This document shows positions 6,477-13,048 of a stretch of DNA of 64,000 nucleotides, piece after piece. This DNA comes from Maridesulfovibrio zosterae DSM 11974. GTDB lineage: Bacteria; Desulfobacterota; Desulfovibrionia; Desulfovibrionales; Desulfovibrionaceae. The DNA is taken from the NCBI RefSeq assembly GCF_000425265.1, contig NZ_KE384342.1, positions 635,785 through 699,784 of the forward strand, in the 5' to 3' direction. The stretch's first letter is position 1. The number at the start of each line of letters is the position of its first letter. The notes under the pieces are model-generated. The model was not told the origin of the DNA. It made no database searches and saw nothing but the letters and a program-made list of their open reading frames with translations. The position numbers were made by a program, and so were the translations under genes.

Positions 6477-8564
6477 CTAGAATGGAAATACAACGTCCTT
6501 GCCTGCTCCAGCTTTAGCCATTTTATTATCAATGGCATCCAGCCTTGATTTGGCAGCTTCTTTCTGAGCTTTCCGATCCGCTTGTTTGATTACACTTTTA
6601 AGAAAACGTTTAGCTGTTTCGAATTGTCCTTTATGCTCATATATCATCGAAGCACGATACATGGCTGTAGTAGCCCAAATATTTTGTTTAGGGAATTTCC
6701 ATGCAAGTTCGAGATAATGCTTAAGAGCTTTTTCTTTATCACCCATGGCATGTTCACCTTCGGCAATCCAAAATAAGATCTCAGCCTTGAGTTCATTATT
6801 TAATGAATCTCTTCCTTTCCATATTCTCTCAAGTATCGCTTGAGCTTTTTTGAGTTCGCCTTTTTGCTGAATAAGCAGGGCAAGTTTTAGTTCTTTTTCC
6901 GCAGGAAGAGTTCCACCTAAACTGATTATTTCATTATAAGCTTTTGTAGCCTTAGCATCATTACCAACGGCAAGATCATATTCAACCGCTGAAACAAGCC
7001 ACTTAAGTTTAATCTCAGAACCAAATTTTTCCTGATTTACTCTCTTTAAATAAAAAGCAGAAAGTTTATAGTTTCTATTTTTAGCTGCTTTTTCAGCTAA
7101 ATATATCAAACTTTCAGCACCTAGTTTTGAATTTGGAAAAAGGAATGCACTTCTTCTGGCAATATCCTCAGACATATTTTTCTGGCTTTCAGAAGATAAT
7201 TCCGAATAAACAAGAAGCCTGTCCAATGGATTTAAATTAATTTTCTGATTTAACTTGGAACCAGAGCATGATTCCCAGAAAGGAGTATTAATTTCGGGAA
7301 AATATTTAATTCCAGCAGCCTCACACAATCCAGAAATAATATATAAATGATCATTGTTGCCATAATCGCTGTTATTCAAAACTTTCGAAAATGACGGTTT
7401 AAAGAGTATGGCTGCAGCAACTCTAAGGCTCATAGGCAAAGAGTTCTGATCAAGCCTCTTCCAGGATTTTTCAGCCAGGACTTTATCTCCGCTGAGAATT
7501 GCAAATGCCAGACGGTAATTTTGAAGAGCATTTACAAGGTCAGTAGAAAGAAGCAGTGACCCTGTTTCTCTATCAATTGTTTCAAGAGCTTCTTCAGGTT
7601 TCATTTCAACCAGTTTTGAGCGAAACACATTCCATGCAGTTGATGAAGGAGCTGCAAGCTGCCAAAGAGTAGGGGAGTTGATAACAGGCTCAAGTACTCC
7701 TGCTTCGAAGAAAGCTAAAGGATGTACAAGATTTTCCTTGCTTAATTCACCTGTTGATTCAGGGTAATTACCAGACTCCATATAATTATTGATAGATGTC
7801 CAGAAACTACGGACTGTTGAATTACTAATCGCTTCAAGTCTCCCGGAGGACTTTTTCCATTCTCCAAGACTAGAAGCTGCAAGTGATTGCGCTATTGCCA
7901 TACGATCATCTGTGGTGATTAGAGTTGAGTTATTTTCAATAGGAAAGCGATCTTGATTTTGCTCAAGAACAACAAGATCATTCTTGCTGTGAACTATAAA
8001 ATATGTTTTAGGCCAGGCCTTTTCAGCTTGAGTAAAAGATTGATCAAGCATTATCTTGCGAGCTTCACGAGCTGAATCAGAAGTTACAAAGTATCCCCAA
8101 TACATAGAACGACAGACATCAAACCAGACTCTTTTAAGGTTAGTTTCATTCCTGAGTTTATTAACCATATTTTCTTGATCCATAAGGCGGGCAGCCTGAC
8201 TAAACCAGATAACTGCCTTTACAGGAAAGCCAAGCGCTCTTTGAGTCTGTCCGCCAAGCCATAATCTACTGATTTCCTGCTCTTTGTTGTCAAAAGCCGG
8301 AGTACCTTGCAAGGCAGTAAGGCAAGCTTCATAACGACCCAAATTAAAGGCTGTTTGAGCTCGTTTTAATATCAATTCAGGGGACTCATCACTATTGGAA
8401 TAATTCTTTTCTAGAATATCCCAAGCACCATATTTTTCAAGCCAGTCCTCATAAGATTCAGACGATTTTTTATCAGCTGCATAAACATTCGAATTCATAG
8501 CTGCAAAGGTAATTGCTATAAGCAGTAATAAAAACATGAAATACTTTTTTATATCCAAGTTCAT
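6477..8564 (-). CDS. Exported TPR-repeat protein
   Basis: 695 residues with a clear signal peptide (hydrophobic stretch about 9-24, cleavage likely after NVYAA). The rest is almost entirely helical TPR-like repeats: an N-terminal set around residues 60-130 and a well-formed C-terminal set around 500-680 (SAFYLKRV, KALKHYLELAWKFP, ETAKRFLKSVIKQ). This architecture resembles the superhelical part of soluble lytic transglycosylases, but I see no catalytic SLT domain; the chain ends at DVVFPF. A periplasmic scaffold or envelope-complex role is likely. An AAAGGAT site precedes the ATG. Upstream is a long AT-rich spacer with a possible small terminator at 8625-8645. Confidence 0.8.
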   Translation of the reverse strand: MNLDIKKYFMFLLLLIAITFAAMNSNVYAADKKSSESYEDWLEKYGAWDILEKNYSNSDESPELILKRAQTAFNLGRYEACLTALQGTPAFDNKEQEISRLWLGGQTQRALGFPVKAVIWFSQAARLMDQENMVNKLRNETNLKRVWFDVCRSMYWGYFVTSDSAREARKIMLDQSFTQAEKAWPKTYFIVHSKNDLVVLEQNQDRFPIENNSTLITTDDRMAIAQSLAASSLGEWKKSSGRLEAISNSTVRSFWTSINNYMESGNYPESTGELSKENLVHPLAFFEAGVLEPVINSPTLWQLAAPSSTAWNVFRSKLVEMKPEEALETIDRETGSLLLSTDLVNALQNYRLAFAILSGDKVLAEKSWKRLDQNSLPMSLRVAAAILFKPSFSKVLNNSDYGNNDHLYIISGLCEAAGIKYFPEINTPFWESCSGSKLNQKINLNPLDRLLVYSELSSESQKNMSEDIARRSAFLFPNSKLGAESLIYLAEKAAKNRNYKLSAFYLKRVNQEKFGSEIKLKWLVSAVEYDLAVGNDAKATKAYNEIISLGGTLPAEKELKLALLIQQKGELKKAQAILERIWKGRDSLNNELKAEILFWIAEGEHAMGDKEKALKHYLELAWKFPKQNIWATTAMYRASMIYEHKGQFETAKRFLKSVIKQADRKAQKEAAKSRLDAIDNKMAKAGAGKDVVFPF

Positions 8565-9146
8565 TTTCTTTTCATCCTTTAATCAGAGTTTAAATCCATA
8601 TTTAAAGTTCTATTCAGAGCAATAAAGAAAAGCCTCGCAAGAGGCAAATTTATAGCAACTATTATTTAGAAAAATAAGTCGATGTGAAATTTAAGGTAAA
8701 AAACACTTTGAGTGGCATAAATATTATAGCAGTACATAACATCATAATACAGATAATTCATATTATCCTAATATTTAACATTTTAATTTATTTAAACTTA
8801 TCGATCAAAAACATTTATAGTTGGTTTGAGAGTGAAAAATCCGTTTTTATTTCGGTAAAGTTTACATAATTTACATTATGAGACAAAAATATAAAGTCAA
8901 TTAATACAGTATTATACTTTGATGTCGTACTGTATTATCTAAATTTTGATTATATTTGCAGCAAAGACAATGCGATCGACCTTATTTTATAAATATTGTC
9001 TTCAGCCTAATGACTCATATCGTGATATTATCCGTGTTCTTTTATAAGTTCACCAGACATGCTTTCCTGTTTGCCTGATAACTATTTACTCATCTTTTAA
9101 ATTTAAAATGCTTAGAAGCCGTTTATGATATTTCCAATTGTTCAAA
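8565..9146. other. Long AT-rich intergenic region with a possible small terminator and an inverted repeat
   Basis: About 580 bp without a convincing gene. Two structures stand out. A GNRA-type hairpin, GCCTC-GCAA-GAGGC, at 8632-8645 is followed on the minus strand by TTTTCTTT, so it would act as a minus-strand terminator upstream of the TPR gene. A perfect 10-bp inverted repeat TAATACAGTA/TACTGTATTA lies at 8902-8911 and 8938-8947. A 61-codon plus-strand reading frame at 8684 is low-complexity Ile/Leu/Asn and probably not real. A leader or small RNA on the minus strand is possible but unsupported by other signals. Confidence 0.4.
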
Positions 9147-9190
9147 AGAAAAGCCTTGTAGCAAATTAGTGCTACAAGGCTTTAAAAAAT
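9147..9190 (-). terminator. Terminator of the aldolase-like gene
   Basis: A 13-bp perfect stem (9150-9162 with 9171-9183, AAAGCCTTGTAGC) with an 8-base loop. Read on the minus strand it ends in TTTTCTTTTG. It lies 29 bp downstream of the stop at 9212. Confidence 0.9.
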
Positions 9191-9211
9191 CTCTATACAG
9201 AATCTTTACGA

Positions 9212-9772
9212 TTATTTATCTAGCTGCCCAATAAGATCTTGATGAGATATAAAAATTGCATCAGGCCCAGATTCTATCAGTTGATCTGAATAGTCTATAA
9301 TTATTTCAGTTTGGAACTCATACTTATTTATGAGTGATATTGTTTCTGCTATGTTTTCCGTTTTATTTTCAGAAAAATTGTTGCCAGTTATGCCGATAAA
9401 ATCTGCACCAGCCCGAGCTGAAATCAGAGCCTGTGTAAGGCTTTCAATCCCACACATACAAATTGAAACGTCATTTGAACTTAAAATTGAGCATGCCTTT
9501 ATACTTTCAAGGCCTACTTTAAGTTTTAGAACAACATTAGGGGCAATTTCTATAATACGTCTTGAGTTGCTAAGTATCTGTTCACATGATCTTCCACAAA
9601 CTGAAATAAAAACAGGACCACGCACTGTTTGAGATATTAAGGTTTTATCATTATCAGTTGCAATACAGGGTTCATCCTCTGTCTCTGAAATTAAATTTAC
9701 TCCATTGATTAAATTGTACTCAACCGTATTTTTAACTTCAAAAAGTGAGCATGATTTAAGATAAATTTTCAA
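9212..9772 (-). CDS. Divergent transaldolase / fructose-6-phosphate-aldolase-like protein
   Basis: 186 residues from the chosen TTG. It follows the small transaldolase (FSA/TalC) barrel throughout: the first strand KIYLKSCS, the lysine strand NVVLKLKV with the candidate Schiff-base Lys83, ICMCGIESLTQALISARAGADFIG matching the loop-strand core, and EIIIDYS. The usual first-strand Asp is Lys6, and the family TTNPS signature is NLISE here, so normal aldolase activity is doubtful. Start choice: GGGGAG (9779-9784) stands six bases before TTG 9772, and this start lines up with family N-termini; another TTG nine codons earlier lacks a site. It may be co-transcribed with the membrane-anchored small protein upstream. 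The function is unknown. Confidence 0.68.
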   Translation of the reverse strand: MKIYLKSCSLFEVKNTVEYNLINGVNLISETEDEPCIATDNDKTLISQTVRGPVFISVCGRSCEQILSNSRRIIEIAPNVVLKLKVGLESIKACSILSSNDVSICMCGIESLTQALISARAGADFIGITGNNFSENKTENIAETISLINKYEFQTEIIIDYSDQLIESGPDAIFISHQDLIGQLDK

Positions 9773-9845
9773 ACAGTACTCCCCTGCTCTAATTTTCAAG
9801 AAAAGCCATTCTGAACTTTTGTCAAAAAGTCCTTTAAAACTCAGG

Positions 9846-10118
9846 CTAATCGTTTGTTTCAGATTCTATACGTTTGATATATTTATCTCGACATTCGAAT
9901 GAACAGAAACACTCCACCTTTTCACCGTTTCTGACTCTGATATCTCCATCCTTCCTTACATAAGTACCACAGATTGGGTCCTTAACCATTTCACCAGCTT
10001 TAATTTTTTTCTCTTGCTGTTTTTCGTTACCTTTTTGCTTCTTTTGAAGATCGCCCGAGAAAAGTTTCCACATAACAAAGCCAGCAATTGCTATAATAAT
10101 AAATTTTAACATTTTCAC
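9846..10118 (-). CDS. Membrane-anchored YHS/TRASH-like small protein
   Basis: 90 residues. An N-terminal membrane helix (about 4-19, MLKFIIIAIAGFVMW) is followed by a Lys/Gln-rich linker. A compact Cys-rich module follows: MVKDPICGTYV, then VECFCSFECRDKY. This is the YHS/TRASH pattern of a metal-binding treble-clef-like fold. Such anchored proteins are often annotated as PP0621-like or YHS proteins and are suspected to handle metal ions; no enzymatic role is indicated. The ATG has a GAGG-type site. The next gene on the strand is the aldolase-like protein, starting 73 bp downstream. The orientation of the Cys module (cytoplasm or periplasm) cannot be settled by eye, though the Lys-rich linker favours the cytoplasm. 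Confidence 0.75.
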   Translation of the reverse strand: MKMLKFIIIAIAGFVMWKLFSGDLQKKQKGNEKQQEKKIKAGEMVKDPICGTYVRKDGDIRVRNGEKVECFCSFECRDKYIKRIESETND

Positions 10119-10310
10119 CTCTTGAAGATATTTTTTAAAATATCACCTATTTGTTCAGAATATAAATACTAACAAATTTTCAGACTATTCATATTCCTAA
10201 CAGCAATAACTAAACAGTAGTTTATATCAATTAATTGGCGCGGGTTATAAATAAGTTTTTTAAACCAGTTCATAAAGAATAAGTTCTATAGTTTAACCTT
10301 CAAATTTGAA

Positions 10311-10344
10311 AAAAACAGACCGCACTGTATCAGTACGGTCTGTT
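10311..10344 (-). terminator. Terminator of the dapL-folK unit
   Basis: The stem AACAGACCG/CGGTCTGTT (10314-10322 with 10336-10344) continues through an inner ACTG/CAGT pair past one bulge. On the minus strand it runs into a T-rich tail. It starts three bases after the folK stop. Confidence 0.85.
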
Positions 10345-10346
10345 AG

Positions 10347-10844
10347 TTAATCTTGATATATTTTATCGCCTTCAACGCGATAATTAATTTCTTTCAAGGC
10401 ATCGGAAATAGATGTTCCGTCAGGAAACACCAGATCCGGTTCTATTTCAGCTAAGGGGTGGAGCACAAATGCTCTATCCTTAGCTCGTGGATGTGGTACT
10501 GTTAAGTAATCGTCTCCTTCTAAAACCTCGTCTCCGAAAAGAATAAGGTCAAGATCTATAGTCCTGGGGCCGTTCTTTACTCCACGAACCCGGTCCATTT
10601 GCCCTTCCACAGCTTGAAGTGTGGATAGAAAGCCATGCGGAGCCCAAAGTTCAGGGTCGACCGCAAACATGACTACTTGATTAGCAAACCATTCCTGTTC
10701 TTTGAGTCCTTGTGGTTCAGTCTGATATGTTTCAGACCACACCTGAGGATCAATTCCTTCATATTTTTCCAGTCTTGCAACTGCCTGGTTCAAATTATCT
10801 TCAGTATCGCCGATGTTTGATCCTAAGCTGACAAAGACCTTTAT
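10347..10844 (-). CDS. folK: 6-hydroxymethyl-7,8-dihydropterin pyrophosphokinase (no normal start codon)
   Basis: The enzyme transfers pyrophosphate from ATP to hydroxymethyl-dihydropterin in folate synthesis. The signature KNGPRTIDLDLILFG is intact, as are the TEPQG and PHPRAKDRAFVLHPL regions. The conserved N-terminus KVFVSLGSNIGDTEDN lies upstream of the first TTG (10793), so the true start must be earlier. Between an in-frame TAG and that N-terminus no ATG, GTG or TTG exists. The best candidate is ATA at 10844-10842, which overlaps the dapL stop TAA and gives 165 residues of normal family layout. ACG seven bases after the AAGGAGG inside the dapL end is an alternative. Translation is probably coupled to dapL. 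A sequencing error is possible, but the frame is otherwise clean. Confidence 0.88.
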   Translation of the reverse strand: MKVFVSLGSNIGDTEDNLNQAVARLEKYEGIDPQVWSETYQTEPQGLKEQEWFANQVVMFAVDPELWAPHGFLSTLQAVEGQMDRVRGVKNGPRTIDLDLILFGDEVLEGDDYLTVPHPRAKDRAFVLHPLAEIEPDLVFPDGTSISDALKEINYRVEGDKIYQD

Positions 10845-12007
10845 AGTTGGGAAATCCGTGATACTGCCTCCTTGAGTCTATCGGTATCCACCGTCAGTGA
10901 AATTCTGAAATACCCTTCTCCGGATTCGCCGAAGCCATTTCCGGGGGTAACGACAACGCCGGTTTCCTTGAGGAGCTTGGAAACGAACTCGGAAGAGGTA
11001 TAACCCTTTGGAGTTTTAGCCCATACAAAGATGGATGCTTCAGGCACCTTACAGGAAATGTTTATTTTCTCCAGAGCCTCTATAACGTAATCTCTGCGTT
11101 CTTTGTAGATTTTACGGAATTCTTTAACATAAGGCTCGCCTTCTTTTAGTGCAACAATTCCAGCTTCCTGTACAGCCTGAAAAATACCTGAATCGACATT
11201 TTCTTTTATTTTTCCAAGACCTGCGACGAGTGAGGCATTACCCACAGCCATTCCACAACGCCATCCTGTCATATTATAAGTCTTGGATAAAGAATGAAAC
11301 TCAATGGCTACATCTTTAGCGCCGGGAGTTTCAAGAATGGAAAGAGGTTTTTTGTTTTCGTCATAATAAACTTCAGTATAAGCCGCATCAGAAACAACAA
11401 TAACGTTATGTTTTTTAGCTTTCGCAATGAGTTCTTCATAAAACTCTGGTGTAGCAACAGCGGAGGTTGGATTATTAGGATAGTTAACAAAAATAACTTT
11501 AGCTTTATCCCATTTTGCATCGTCAATTAAAGATAAATCAGGCAGAAAATCGTTTTCTTCAAGAAGGGGAACAAATTCTACTTCGCCGCCTGCGAAATTG
11601 CTGGCTACAGGGTAAACAGGATAGTTTGGAGATGCTACAAGTACGAGGTCTCCGGGGTTAACAAATGCAAGAGGAAAGTGAGCAATACCTTCTTTGGACC
11701 CAATTAAGGAAACAACTTCAGTTTTAGCATCAAGCTCAACATTAAATCTTTCTTTATACCAGTCAGCAACAGCCTGACGGAATGTGAGAAGACCTACATA
11801 CGAAGGGTACTGATGGTTAACAGGATTCTGCGCAGCTTTATAAAGAGCTTCAATAATGAATTCAGGAGTAGGAAGGTCAGGGTCGCCAATACCGAGACTG
11901 ATAATATCTACACCTTGAGCAGCAACCTCTGCTTTAAGTTTATCTATCTGTGCAAAAAGGTATGGTGGAAGGGTCGCAAGCCTGTCAGCAAGTTTAAATT
12001 CTGGCAT
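10841..12007 (-). CDS. dapL: LL-diaminopimelate aminotransferase
   Basis: 388 residues, a class I/II fold PLP aminotransferase. DapL converts tetrahydrodipicolinate to LL-diaminopimelate in one step, bypassing the acyl-blocked route to lysine and peptidoglycan. Family marks are SLGIGDPDLPTPEFIIEAL at the N-terminus, SLIGSKEGIAHFPLAFVNPGD, the VNYPNNPT cofactor loop, and SLSKTYNMTGWR with the Schiff-base Lys242. DapL is the route typical of Desulfovibrio. It is upstream of folK, whose reading frame overlaps its stop, and divergent from xerD. The start has AGGAG nine bases upstream. Together with lysA at 21.2 kb it covers two steps of the lysine pathway within the window. Confidence 0.93.
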   Translation of the reverse strand: MPEFKLADRLATLPPYLFAQIDKLKAEVAAQGVDIISLGIGDPDLPTPEFIIEALYKAAQNPVNHQYPSYVGLLTFRQAVADWYKERFNVELDAKTEVVSLIGSKEGIAHFPLAFVNPGDLVLVASPNYPVYPVASNFAGGEVEFVPLLEENDFLPDLSLIDDAKWDKAKVIFVNYPNNPTSAVATPEFYEELIAKAKKHNVIVVSDAAYTEVYYDENKKPLSILETPGAKDVAIEFHSLSKTYNMTGWRCGMAVGNASLVAGLGKIKENVDSGIFQAVQEAGIVALKEGEPYVKEFRKIYKERRDYVIEALEKINISCKVPEASIFVWAKTPKGYTSSEFVSKLLKETGVVVTPGNGFGESGEGYFRISLTVDTDRLKEAVSRISQL

Positions 12008-12123
12008 TTGGATATACTCCTGTCGTTTTTTTTGGTTAATTTACTTTTGATTCTGTTTAATTGGGCTTGTTTGCTCTGTCAATCAGCTTGAGCAGTTGCA
12101 GTCATACGTGTAAAGAAAATCAT

Positions 12124-13038
12124 ATGACTGAGAACGAGAACAAAACATCCAGTAAAAATCAATGGGTTGACCGCTACCTTGAGCATCTGCTCATTGAGCG
12201 TGGACTTTCAGAGAACAGTCTGAACGGATATTTAAGTGATCTGGAATCATTTCAAATCTTTCTGAAAGAAAGATCCGCGAAGATAGAGAACACCACAAGT
12301 CAGACCTTACTGCTTTACCTCACATTTTTGAGGTCAAAAGCATTGAAATCAACCTCTCTTGCTAGGCATCTTTCATCTTTACGGGGATTTTTTGGTTTCT
12401 GTACGGCACGAGGTTTTATTAAAGATAACCCTGCAATGTTGTTAGAAAACCCTAAACTCCCCAGAAAAATTCCTGAATTCCTTTCACCGGAAGAAGTCAG
12501 CCGTATACTTTCACTCCCCTGTCTTACTGAAAAATTAGGTTTCAGAGACCGGACAATGCTTGAATTGTTGTATGCAGCAGGAATGAGAGTATCCGAATTA
12601 GTTGATCTAAAAATAGAGGATTTTGACCCTCAGACCGGAATACTCGTCATTTTCGGTAAAGGTTCTAAAGAACGGCTGGTACCGATTCACTATGTGGCGC
12701 AAAATTTCTTAAACCAATACATTAAAGATTGGCGTCCTGCATTTAATCCCAAGGTTAAGAATGTTTTCTTAAACAGATCCGGGAAGGGATTGACCAGGCA
12801 GGGGGTCTGGAAAATGATTAAAAAATTTACACTTGAAGCAGGTATAAAAAGGTCAATATCCCCGCACACTTTTAGGCATTCATTTGCCACCCACTTGCTG
12901 GATGGCGGTGCTGATTTACGAACTGTTCAACTGCTTCTTGGTCATTCGGACATTAATGCTACTGAAATATACACACATATTCAAGCTGGAAGATTAGTCC
13001 AACTTCATAAACGTTTTCACCCCCGCTCTTTAATGTGA
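12124..13038 (+). CDS. xerD: XerD-type site-specific tyrosine recombinase
   Basis: 304 residues from ATG 12124, the normal size of XerC/XerD. An upstream in-frame ATG at 12061 would add a Cys/Ser-rich stretch foreign to the family. The N-terminal SAM-like DNA-binding domain (YLEHLLIERGLSENSLNGY) is followed by the catalytic domain with Arg155 (GMRVSEL), Lys in GKGSKERLVP, H248-x-x-R251 (HTFRHSFATH), His274 (LLGHSDI) and nucleophile Tyr283 (EIYTHI). These enzymes resolve chromosome dimers at dif. XerC versus XerD cannot be decided with certainty; the YTHI and LLGHSDI wording favours XerD. It is divergent from dapL and 10 bp ahead of the tRNA nucleotidyltransferase fusion. Confidence 0.9.
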   Translation: MTENENKTSSKNQWVDRYLEHLLIERGLSENSLNGYLSDLESFQIFLKERSAKIENTTSQTLLLYLTFLRSKALKSTSLARHLSSLRGFFGFCTARGFIKDNPAMLLENPKLPRKIPEFLSPEEVSRILSLPCLTEKLGFRDRTMLELLYAAGMRVSELVDLKIEDFDPQTGILVIFGKGSKERLVPIHYVAQNFLNQYIKDWRPAFNPKVKNVFLNRSGKGLTRQGVWKMIKKFTLEAGIKRSISPHTFRHSFATHLLDGGADLRTVQLLLGHSDINATEIYTHIQAGRLVQLHKRFHPRSLM

Positions 13039-13048
13039 GATTTTAATA

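Noticed and set aside
6477..8564. Soluble lytic transglycosylase
   Set aside because: The helical repeat part looks similar, but the C-terminal SLT catalytic domain is missing; the chain ends shortly after the last TPR.
8684..8869. 61-codon plus-strand frame in the long spacer
   Set aside because: Low-complexity Ile/Asn/Leu product in AT-rich DNA, with only weak support for translation.
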